Below are positions 1 to 6,734 of a stretch of 64,000 nt of DNA, piece after piece. The stretch comes from Streptomyces sp. NBC_00223. Its GTDB lineage: Bacteria > Actinomycetota > Actinomycetes > Streptomycetales > Streptomycetaceae. Numbering within the stretch: the first letter of the stretch is position 1; every line of letters begins with the position of its first letter. The DNA lies in the NCBI RefSeq assembly GCF_036199905.1, contig NZ_CP108109.1, positions 248,001-312,000 on the forward strand. The letters are read 5' to 3'. Both the position numbers and the translations under genes were made by a program. The notes under the pieces were generated by a model. That model was not told the DNA's origin. It saw nothing but the letters and a program-made list of their open reading frames with translations, and ran no database searches.

Positions 1-644
1 GCCGACCTGGTGGCGGGGCGCTGCGACTCGTACGCGTACCAGGTGCGGTGCGACAGCCACCACAGGAGAGCGACGAGAGCGAGGGGCGCGGGGGCGGCCA
101 GGGCGAGCCTGCGGCCCGGCTCGCTCCACCAGCCGCCGCGCGCGGCCGAGGCGAAGCCCAGCCACGACGTCCCCCGGGCGCAGCCGGCCTGTCCGGCGCA
201 CTGCCAGGCCACTATGTCGAGCGCCACCTCGCAGGCGGCGGCGACCAGCAGCACGGTGAGGGTGAGCGCGAGCAGCCGGACCAGCATCTCGTAGCCGCGG
301 GCCAGGCGGGTGCGCACCGAGGGCGGCCGCATCCAGTGCGCCAGATTCACGATCATGAACGGCAGCAGGAGCAGCCACCAGGCGCGCCCGGCGTTGCCGG
401 AGGTGAGGTTGGCCCAGCAGTACGCCTCGGGGACCGGTTCGGCGCGGTGTTCCGCGGGGTGCGCCTCGGCGTCCGCGTCGCGGGCCCTGCGGTAGATCCC
501 GGCCGTGTCGTCCCCGGCCAGGCGTACGGTCCGGGGGTCGTCGAGCATCTGCTCGGGGGTGGTGCCGCCGACGCCGTGCACCAGCAGTTCCAGCGCGAGC
601 GGTTGGCCGGTGGTGTCTGTTGAGGTGTGTAATTCCGCGGTCAC
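1..644 (-). CDS. Integral membrane protein with N-terminal hydrolase-like VHGVGG motif (partial, runs off left edge)
   Basis: About 214 residues are visible and the 3' end lies outside the window. The N-terminus carries LLVHGVGGTTPEQML (about residues 20-35), which resembles an oxyanion-hole strand of alpha/beta hydrolases. Three hydrophobic stretches follow (AWWLLLLPFMIVNL, LLALTLTVLLVAAACEVAL and LALAAPAPLALVALLWWL), so this is a membrane protein. I start at the GTG at 644 with a GGGGG run about 8 nt upstream; an in-frame ATG at 707 is an alternative but adds codons with poorer third-position G+C. Codon 5 is TTA (630-632), the codon read by the bldA tRNA in Streptomyces, so translation may depend on development. 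The specific function is unknown. Confidence 0.7.
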   Translation of the reverse strand, partial: MTAELHTSTDTTGQPLALELLVHGVGGTTPEQMLDDPRTVRLAGDDTAGIYRRARDADAEAHPAEHRAEPVPEAYCWANLTSGNAGRAWWLLLLPFMIVNLAHWMRPPSVRTRLARGYEMLVRLLALTLTVLLVAAACEVALDIVAWQCAGQAGCARGTSWLGFASAARGGWWSEPGRRLALAAPAPLALVALLWWLSHRTWYAYESQRPATRS

Positions 645-864
645 CAGGGACCCCCGATCCTCGCGCTCTCCTCCGGGTGGTGCCCGCGCCCCGGGGTGGC
701 GAGACATGTCCACGCCATTTTGTGGCGCGATCGTGACGGAACGGTCACGGACCGGAGCCGCGGCCCATCCGCCGTACATCCGGCGACACCGCCCGTGGAA
801 GGATGAGCCCAGCACATCGACGGTCGGCACGTTGGTCAACGACATGAACAGGACGAGGTCACGG

Positions 865-1701
865 GTGAGCGACAACCAGAACCTCCTCGCGGAGCAGCGG
901 CGGGCCCTGATCCTGGACGAGGTGCGGCGGCGCGGCGGTGTGCGGGTCAACGAACTCACCCGGCGGCTCAACGTCTCCGACATGACCGTGCGCCGCGACC
1001 TGGACGCGCTGGCCCGGCAGGGCGTCGTGGAGAAGGTGCACGGCGGCGCGGTGCCGGTGGTCGAGGCGAGCAGCCACGAGCCGGGCTTCGAGGCCAAGTC
1101 GAGCCTCGAACTGGGGGCCAAGGAGGCGATCGCCAGGGCCGCGGCGACCCTCGTCTCCCCGGGCAGCGCCATCGCGCTGGCGGGCGGCACCACCACCTTC
1201 GCCCTGGCCCACCACCTGCTGGACGTACCGGACTTGACCGTGGTGACCAACTCGGTACGGGTCGCGGACGTCTTCCAGTCCGGCCAGCGGCGGCCCGGCG
1301 CGCACCACGGCGAGGGGTCGGCGACCGTGGTGATCACCGGCGGGGTGCGCACACCGTCCGAGACGCTGGTCGGTCCGGTCGCGGACCGGGCGATCAGTTC
1401 GCTCCACTTCGACCTGCTGTTCCTGGGGGTGCACGGCATCTCGGTGGAGGCGGGCCTGTCCACGCCGAACCTCGCGGAGGCCGAGACCAACCGGCAGTTC
1501 GTCCGCTCGGCCCGGCGGGTGGTGGTGATCGCCGACCACACCAAGTGGGGGACGGTGGGCCTGAGTTCGTTCGCGTCGCTGGAGGACGTGGACACCCTGG
1601 TGACGGACGCGGGCATCCCCGAGGTGCTGCGCGCGGAGATCGCCGAGCATCTGTCGGACCTCGTGGTGGCCGGCGAGCCCGCCGGCCCCGCCGACAACTG
1701 A
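865..1701 (+). CDS. DeoR-family transcriptional regulator
   Basis: A 278-residue protein with the classic DeoR layout. An N-terminal winged helix-turn-helix (about residues 8-60, including LNVSDMTVRRDLDAL and VVEKVHGGA) is followed by a sugar-phosphate sensing domain with GGTTTFALAHHL, the TNS loop and a C-terminal VVVIADHTKWG motif. DeoR proteins usually repress sugar or nucleoside catabolism genes and are released by a phosphorylated metabolite; the effector cannot be read from the sequence. The GTG at 865 is chosen because AGGACGAGG lies 6 nt upstream. An in-frame ATG at 844 has no clear ribosome-binding site. The gene is divergent from the truncated membrane protein on the left. Confidence 0.92.
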   Translation: MSDNQNLLAEQRRALILDEVRRRGGVRVNELTRRLNVSDMTVRRDLDALARQGVVEKVHGGAVPVVEASSHEPGFEAKSSLELGAKEAIARAAATLVSPGSAIALAGGTTTFALAHHLLDVPDLTVVTNSVRVADVFQSGQRRPGAHHGEGSATVVITGGVRTPSETLVGPVADRAISSLHFDLLFLGVHGISVEAGLSTPNLAEAETNRQFVRSARRVVVIADHTKWGTVGLSSFASLEDVDTLVTDAGIPEVLRAEIAEHLSDLVVAGEPAGPADN

Positions 1702-1726
1702 CCCGCGGTGGCGTAGCCTTCGGGCC

Positions 1727-2197
1727 ATGGCCCGCCTCAACCGCCGACTGCGCCCGGTCGAGCTGGACTTCCTCGACGCGGCTCCGGTGCGGCTGGTCTT
1801 CTCCGCCGCGATCGCCGCGCCCCCGCGGGCCGCTTACCACGCGCTCGCGGAGGACACGGCGGGCTGGTCCGAGTGGTTCGGCGCGGTCAGGTCCGCCCGG
1901 CCGACGGAGAACGGGCGGCACGTCGTCCTGTCCGGCGGCCTGCGCTTCGACGAGACGGTCCTCGCCGCCGAGTCGCCCCGGCGGTACGCCTACCGCGGCG
2001 ACGCCACCAACCGCCCAGGGGTCCGGGCGGTCCTTGAGGAGTGGCGGGTGGAGCCGCTGGCGCGGGGCAGCCTGGTGCAGTGGACGATCGCCGTCGAACC
2101 GGCCGCGCCCGCGGCCGTGTTCCTGCGGGCGTTCACCCCGGTGCTGCGGGCGTCCTTCCGGCGGGCGATGCACCGGCTGGACCTGCGGAGCGTGTGA
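1727..2197 (+). CDS. SRPBCC (START-like) family protein
   Basis: A 156-residue single-domain protein of the polyketide cyclase/dehydrase-like SRPBCC fold. It has an early APPRAAYHALAEDTAGWSEWF segment, a middle strand set, and a closing amphipathic helix (VLRASFRRAMHRLDL). Such proteins bind hydrophobic ligands in a deep cavity; no ligand is predictable. It starts 25 nt after the DeoR gene. TAGCCT at 1714-1719 sits 8-13 nt before the ATG, so a separate leaderless transcript is possible. Confidence 0.8.
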   Translation: MARLNRRLRPVELDFLDAAPVRLVFSAAIAAPPRAAYHALAEDTAGWSEWFGAVRSARPTENGRHVVLSGGLRFDETVLAAESPRRYAYRGDATNRPGVRAVLEEWRVEPLARGSLVQWTIAVEPAAPAAVFLRAFTPVLRASFRRAMHRLDLRSV

Positions 2198-2260
2198 GGC
2201 GGGGGCCGTTTCCGGGGGTTTGCGCGGCTTTCCGGGGCTTTCCAGGGCTTTTCCGGGCGC

Positions 2261-3070
2261 TCAGTCTCCGTTCACCTCGGCCAGCAGACCGGCCAGCGCC
2301 CGGTTGAAGTCGGCCGGGCGTTCCAGGTTGGGGAGGTGGCCCGCGCCCTCGATCACGGCGAGCCGGGCGCCGGGGATCCGCTCGTACAGGAAGCGCGCGT
2401 CGGCGACCGGGGTGAAGGTGTCGTCGCGGCCGACGACGACCAGGGTCGGTACGGTGATTCCGGCGAGCGTGGGGGTGTAGTCGGGTCGTTCGGCCCGTCC
2501 GCGCAGGGCCGCGGCGGCGCCCTCGGGGGGTGCGGCGAGCATCATGTCCAGTACGTGCGCGGCGACTTCGGGCAGGTCGCGTACGGTGGCGGGCGCGACC
2601 ATCGAGTCCAGTACGGCGTGGGCGTATCCGGCCATGCCGTCGCGCAGCAGCGTGTCCGCCCGGTCGTTGCGTTCCTTCCGGCCCTGCGGGGTATCCGCCT
2701 GGGCGAAGGTGTCGGCGAGTACGAGCCCGGCGACGCGCTCGGGGAACAGCCGGTGGAACTCCAGGACGATCTGCCCGCCCATCGACAGGCCGCACAACGT
2801 GGCGCGGGCGACGCCGAGTCGGTCGAGGAGGGCGGCGAGGTCGTGGGCGAAGGCGTCCAGCGGGGTGACGCCGGGCACGACGGTGGTCGCGCCGTACCCG
2901 CGCAGGTCGGGTGCGATCACCCGCTGCCCGGGAAAGGCGTGGGTCTGCGGCCGCCACATCGTCCGGTCGAAGGGGTGCCCGTGCACCAACACCAACGGCA
3001 CGCCGCCGCTGCCGCGGCCGCCGATGTCGTCGTACCCCACGCTGACCCCGCGCACCTCTAGCCTGCCCAC
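2261..3070 (-). CDS. Alpha/beta-fold hydrolase
   Basis: A 269-residue hydrolase with a complete catalytic set. The oxyanion region is HGHPFD (30-35), the nucleophile is Ser96 in GLSMGG, the acid is Asp216 or Asp217 in VVGRDDTF, and the base is His245 in GAGHLPN. The cap region (about 125-200) resembles 3-oxoadipate enol-lactonase and related carboxylic-ester hydrolases, but the substrate is not predictable. I use the GTG at 3070, which has GGAGGG 9 nt upstream; the frame stays open to 3157 without a second good site. It converges with the SRPBCC gene, and upstream lies the large repeat array. Confidence 0.88.
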   Translation of the reverse strand: MGRLEVRGVSVGYDDIGGRGSGGVPLVLVHGHPFDRTMWRPQTHAFPGQRVIAPDLRGYGATTVVPGVTPLDAFAHDLAALLDRLGVARATLCGLSMGGQIVLEFHRLFPERVAGLVLADTFAQADTPQGRKERNDRADTLLRDGMAGYAHAVLDSMVAPATVRDLPEVAAHVLDMMLAAPPEGAAAALRGRAERPDYTPTLAGITVPTLVVVGRDDTFTPVADARFLYERIPGARLAVIEGAGHLPNLERPADFNRALAGLLAEVNGD

Positions 3071-3205
3071 CAGCGTTTTCCCTCCGACGAGACCAATTAC
3101 CCCGATGCTATGAACGCCCTCCCCGGAGGGCAATCCTTCCCATTGATCTCGGAGCAATCCCGAGCCCCCGCCCCTGCGAACGCGCAGGCCCCCGGTGAGG
3201 CCAGA

Positions 3206-4206
3206 GCACCGGACTCACACGTACAGGCCGGGGGCAAGGCCCCCAACACCCCGCCGCAACGGCGCGGCCCAGCGGTGCCAAACCGGCCCCCTGGGTGCTT
3301 GGGCCCAGGGGCCACGGGAGCGGTGGGGCCGGAGGCCGCGTAGTCCGATCGCACCGGACCCGCGCGTGCGGGCAAGGGGCAAGTCCCCCAACACCCCGCC
3401 GCGACGGCGCGAAACCGAAACGGCGCGACCCGGCGGTGCCGAACCAGCCTCCGTGGGGGCTCGGGCCCAGGGGCCACGGGCTCGGTGGGGCCAGAGGCCG
3501 CGTAGGCCGATCGCACCGGACTCACACGTACGGGCCGGGGGCAAGGCCCCCAACACCCCGCCGCAACGGCGCGCACCGAGGCGGCGCAGACCGGCGGTGC
3601 CAGCCGGGCCCGTAGGGGTCTGCCGACCACGCGGGCGGTTGGGGTGGCAGCGTCCCGAGCCCGATCGGGGGCCGGCCTTCCCGGAAGGCGGCCCGCGTGC
3701 CGCACCGCACGAGAGCGCAACGCGCTTGCGACGGCCGCGCGCCTGCGACCTCCGTGCGAACGCCCGGGCTCCGGCGGCGCCAACAGCCGTGTCGGCCGAC
3801 GGCACGGTCACCCGCACGCGAGGCCCTTGGGGCACGCCTCCCCCAATCCCCGCCGCGACGGCGCGAAACCGAGACGGCGCGGACCGGCGGTGCCGAACCA
3901 GCCTCCGTGGGGGCCTGTGCCCAGGGCCACGGAAGCGGTGGGGCCAGAGGCCGCGTAGGCCGATCGCACCGGACTCACACGTACAGGCCGGGGGCAAGGC
4001 CCCCCAACACCCCGCCGCGACGGCGCGGCCCAGCGGTGCCAAACCGGCCCCCTGGGTGCTTGGGCCCAGGGGCCACGGGAGCGGTGGGGCCGGAGGCCGC
4101 GTAGGCCGATCGCACCGGACCCGCGCGTGCGGGCAAGGGGCAAGTCCCCCAACACCCCGCCGCGACGGCGCGCAACCGAAACGGCGCGACCCGGCGGTGC
4201 CAGCCA
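3206..4206. repeat. GC-rich non-coding array of about 150-bp repeats with a nested 240-bp segmental duplication
   Basis: The 1.26-kb gap between the hydrolase start and the MocR gene is filled mainly by degenerate copies of one unit. The core CCCCAACACCCCGCCGC or a close variant recurs at about 3241, 3386, 3548, 3841, 4002 and 4147, at intervals of 145, 162, 293, 161 and 145 bp. Other shared blocks are GGCGGTGCC, GGGCCCAGGGGCCACGG and GATCGCACCGGAC. Segment 3206-3445 recurs almost unchanged at 3966-4206, with a handful of substitutions and one extra C. Several units carry a perfect hairpin GGGGGC-AAG-GCCCCC (3230-3244, 3537-3551 and the equivalent near 3991). Long open frames exist on both strands, but their protein is low-complexity and mirrors the DNA repeats, so I regard the region as non-coding. 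Confidence 0.85.
3675..3689. repeat. Short perfect inverted repeat inside the unique spacer of the repeat array
   Basis: GCCTTCC-C-GGAAGGC is a perfect 7-bp arm palindrome with a single central base. It lies in the 3600-3840 stretch that interrupts the repeat array and shares little with the repeat unit. Its role is unknown. Confidence 0.5.
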
Positions 4207-4326
4207 GCCCCGTGGGGGCCTGCGCCTGGGAGAATGCCTTCACCCGCGCCGACGTCCGAGCCCCGGCGGCCGGCCGTCCGTGCGGGACGCGATGACACGT
4301 CAGAGCAGCAGAAAGGGCACAGTACC

Positions 4327-5730
4327 GTGGACGACTTCCGCCGCGTCGCGAACCGCGTGGCCGCCCAGATCGCGGCGGGGCGCCTGCGCCCCGGCGACCG
4401 GCTGCCGACGCAGCGCGCCTTCGCCCGCCGCCACGCGATCGCCGACTCGACGGCGAGCCGCGTGTACGCCGAGTTGGCGCGGCGCGGACTGACCGTCGGC
4501 GAGGTCGGCCGCGGCACGTTCGTACGGGCGACCGCCCCCGCCGAGGGTCCCGCGCTGGCGGAGCCCAGCCCCGCCCGGGTGGACCTGGAGCTGAACTACC
4601 CCGTCGTGGAAGGCCAGTCCGCGCTGCTCGGCGCGGGCCTCGCCCGCCTGTCCAGGCCCGACGTCCTCGCCGCCGCGCTGCGTCCCGCGGGCGCGACCGG
4701 TACGGCGGCCGCCCGCGAGGCCGCCGCCGCGCTGCTCACCCGCCCGGGGTGGGCCCCCGACCCGGCCACCGTCCTGTTCGCCGGGAACGGCCGCCAGGCG
4801 ATCGCCGCCGCGCTGTCCGCCCTCGTCCCGACCGGCGGCCGCCTCGGCGTCGAGGAGTTCACGTATCCCGTGGTGAAGTCGCTCGCCGCGCGCCTGGGCA
4901 TCACCCTCGTACCGCTGGCCTGCGACGAGGACGGTCTGCGGCCCGACGCGCTTCTCGCCGCGCACCGGGACGGCCCGCTCGGCGCGGTGTACGCGCAGCC
5001 GACGCTGCACAACCCGCTGACCGTCACCATGCCGGACCGGCGCCGCGCCGAACTCGCCGCCGTACTGCGGCAGATAGACACCGTCGCGGTCGAGGACGCG
5101 ATCTGGTCCTTCCTGGCACCCGACGCGCCCGACGCACCCGACGCACCCGACGCGCCGGAAACGCCGAACGCCCCGCACACACCCAACACCCCACCCCCGC
5201 TGGCCGCGTACGCCCCGGAACGCGTGATCCTCGCCGACAGCCTGTCCAAGCGGCTGGCCCCCGGCCTGACCCTGGGCTTCGCGGTGACCCCGCCCGCGCT
5301 CGCCGACCGGCTGACCGCGGCGCTGCGCTCGGGCGCGTGGACGACCACCGGCTACGCCCTGGAGGCGGCGACCGGCTGGCTCACCGACGGCACCGCGGAC
5401 ACGATCCGCGCGGCCAAACGTGCGGACGCGGCGCACCGCGTACGCCTCGCCGTGCGCGCCCTGGACGGCTTTGACCTGCGCACGGACCCGCGCGCGTACT
5501 TCTGCTGGTGGAATCTGCCCGAGCCCTGGCGGGCCGACACCTTCGTGGCGGCCGCCGCCCGCCGCGGCATCGCGGTGACCCCGGCCGCGTCCTTCGCCGC
5601 GGGCCCGCACCGCGCCCCCGGGGCCGTACGGCTGGGCCTGGCCTCGCCCCCGCCGGCCGTGCTCGACCGGGCGCTGGCCACGCTGGCAGCCCTCGCCCGC
5701 ACCGCCCCGGACGACGTATCACCGGACTGA
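4327..5730 (+). CDS. MocR/PdxR-type regulator (GntR HTH fused to a class I aminotransferase-like domain)
   Basis: A 467-residue protein. Residues 5-67 are a GntR winged helix (RLPTQRAFARRHAIADSTAS). The rest has the fold-type I aminotransferase signature: Asn229 in HNP, Asp257 in VEDAIW, which would hold the PLP pyridine nitrogen, and Lys308 in DSLSKRL as the Schiff-base lysine. MocR proteins usually sense PLP or an amino-acid adduct and regulate a neighbouring gene. Residues 265-291 form an unusual Ala-Pro-rich insert made of DAP repeats between the Asp and Lys motifs. I start at the GTG at 4327, preceded by GAAAGGG; the frame extends upstream into the repeat array without support. Confidence 0.88.
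   Translation: MDDFRRVANRVAAQIAAGRLRPGDRLPTQRAFARRHAIADSTASRVYAELARRGLTVGEVGRGTFVRATAPAEGPALAEPSPARVDLELNYPVVEGQSALLGAGLARLSRPDVLAAALRPAGATGTAAAREAAAALLTRPGWAPDPATVLFAGNGRQAIAAALSALVPTGGRLGVEEFTYPVVKSLAARLGITLVPLACDEDGLRPDALLAAHRDGPLGAVYAQPTLHNPLTVTMPDRRRAELAAVLRQIDTVAVEDAIWSFLAPDAPDAPDAPDAPETPNAPHTPNTPPPLAAYAPERVILADSLSKRLAPGLTLGFAVTPPALADRLTAALRSGAWTTTGYALEAATGWLTDGTADTIRAAKRADAAHRVRLAVRALDGFDLRTDPRAYFCWWNLPEPWRADTFVAAAARRGIAVTPAASFAAGPHRAPGAVRLGLASPPPAVLDRALATLAALARTAPDDVSPD
5116..5200 (+). repeat. 9-bp tandem repeat inside the MocR gene
   Basis: GACGCGCCC/GACGCACCC units repeat in tandem and decay into AACGCCCCG-like units. They encode the DAPDAPDAP-ETPNAP insert. The period is a multiple of three, so slippage would change protein length without breaking the frame. 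Confidence 0.7.
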
Positions 5731-5936
5731 CCGACCGGCCCGTCCGGCACGACGCCGACGGCCCCGCGCCCAGCGGAGTTGCGCCATGCGCCACATCGGG
5801 TGAACCTGATTACGCATCACGGAGTGCTGAAGCAGTCACTCTACGCATTCTCGCTCAGGTGTTCCCATCGGAGCGGCGTACGGTCCGGCCAACGCGGACG
5901 CGCTGACCGGCCCCCGCCGCGGAGGGAGTCGCAGCC

Positions 5937-6449
5937 GTGATCATGCAAGCCGACCAATTCGATCCAGCGGCCCGGGAGTGTGCGCTCGAACTCGAAGCGC
6001 ATCCGTACCGGATCCAGCAAATCCGGCGCATCGTGTCCGCCCAGCTGCGCTACTGGCGCCTCGACCCGCTCATCGACGCGGCGTCGACCGGCATCAGCGA
6101 GCTGCTCGCCAACGTGCACCGCCACGCCAGGCCCGACAAGCGGTGCGCGGTCAAACTCACCCTGGTGTCCGACCGCCTCACCGTGGCCGTCTCCGACCAT
6201 GATCCGCGGCTGCCGCATCCGCAGCCGATGGAGCCGACCGCCACCACCGGCCGCGGCCTGGCCATGGTCGAGGCGATGACGGACAGCTGGGGCACCGATC
6301 TGCTGCCCGACGACACCGGCAAAGTGGTGTGGTTCGTCCTGCGCACCCCGATGGCCGCGCCGACGCTGGTGCCGCTCAAAACCGCCCACGTGCCGTTCAA
6401 GAAGGCCGTCGTACCGGAGCGCCTCGCCGTCGCGGCCTCGGTCGCCTGA
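5937..6449 (+). CDS. Small HATPase_c ATP-binding protein (anti-sigma-factor kinase-like)
   Basis: A 170-residue single-domain ATP-binding protein of the Bergerat fold, like the RsbW/SpoIIAB-type proteins that are numerous in Streptomyces. The N-box is ISELLANVHRHA (about residues 52-63), a G1-type box is DHDPRLP, and the G2-type box is TGRGLAMVEAM. There is no sensor, DHp or receiver domain, so it probably phosphorylates or binds a separate partner; none is adjacent. The GTG at 5937 is supported by GGAGGGAG at 5921-5928. A tail of about 35 residues after LRTP is rich in Val, Ala and Pro. Confidence 0.85.
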   Translation: MIMQADQFDPAARECALELEAHPYRIQQIRRIVSAQLRYWRLDPLIDAASTGISELLANVHRHARPDKRCAVKLTLVSDRLTVAVSDHDPRLPHPQPMEPTATTGRGLAMVEAMTDSWGTDLLPDDTGKVVWFVLRTPMAAPTLVPLKTAHVPFKKAVVPERLAVAASVA

Positions 6450-6620
6450 CGGGCGTCACGTCCGCGGGACGCCGGGCTCCCGCGGTACGCCATCGGCCCG
6501 CAGTACGCCACCGCCCGGCCAAGCGCCGCCTCCCGAAGGACGTCACCCGCCCCGACGGGTGTCACCCGCCCGACAGGCCACCGCCCGACGGGCACCCCCT
6601 CCCGAACGGCCACCACGGAG

Positions 6621-6664
6621 GACCGGCCGCTGTCTCCCCCGCGCGGAGGAGACGGCGGCCGGTC
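6621..6664. terminator. Bidirectional hairpin terminator
   Basis: A 17-bp stem (6621-6637 with 6648-6664, one G-U/G-T pair) encloses a 10-nt loop. It lies between the convergent HATPase gene and the ABC permease gene and can serve both strands. Confidence 0.8.
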
Positions 6665-6734
6665 CCGCGCACCGGCCGGTCCCACACCCCGGCCGGACCG
6701 CCCCAAGACCCCAAGACCCCAGGGCCCCGCGGCC

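Noticed and set aside
10..623. Plus-strand frames at the left edge
   Set aside because: The minus strand gives a convincing membrane protein with hydrophobic helices and a VHGVGG motif; plus-strand frames are its shadow.
3230..3551. CRISPR-like interpretation of the repeated units
   Set aside because: Units are about 150 bp and degenerate, spacers are not unique, and no cas genes are present.
3195..4295. Long open frames on both strands through the repeat array (366 and 342 codons)
   Set aside because: Their proteins are low-complexity and repeat in step with the DNA, both strands are equally open, and no family motif or consistent codon bias appears. High G+C removes stop codons by chance.
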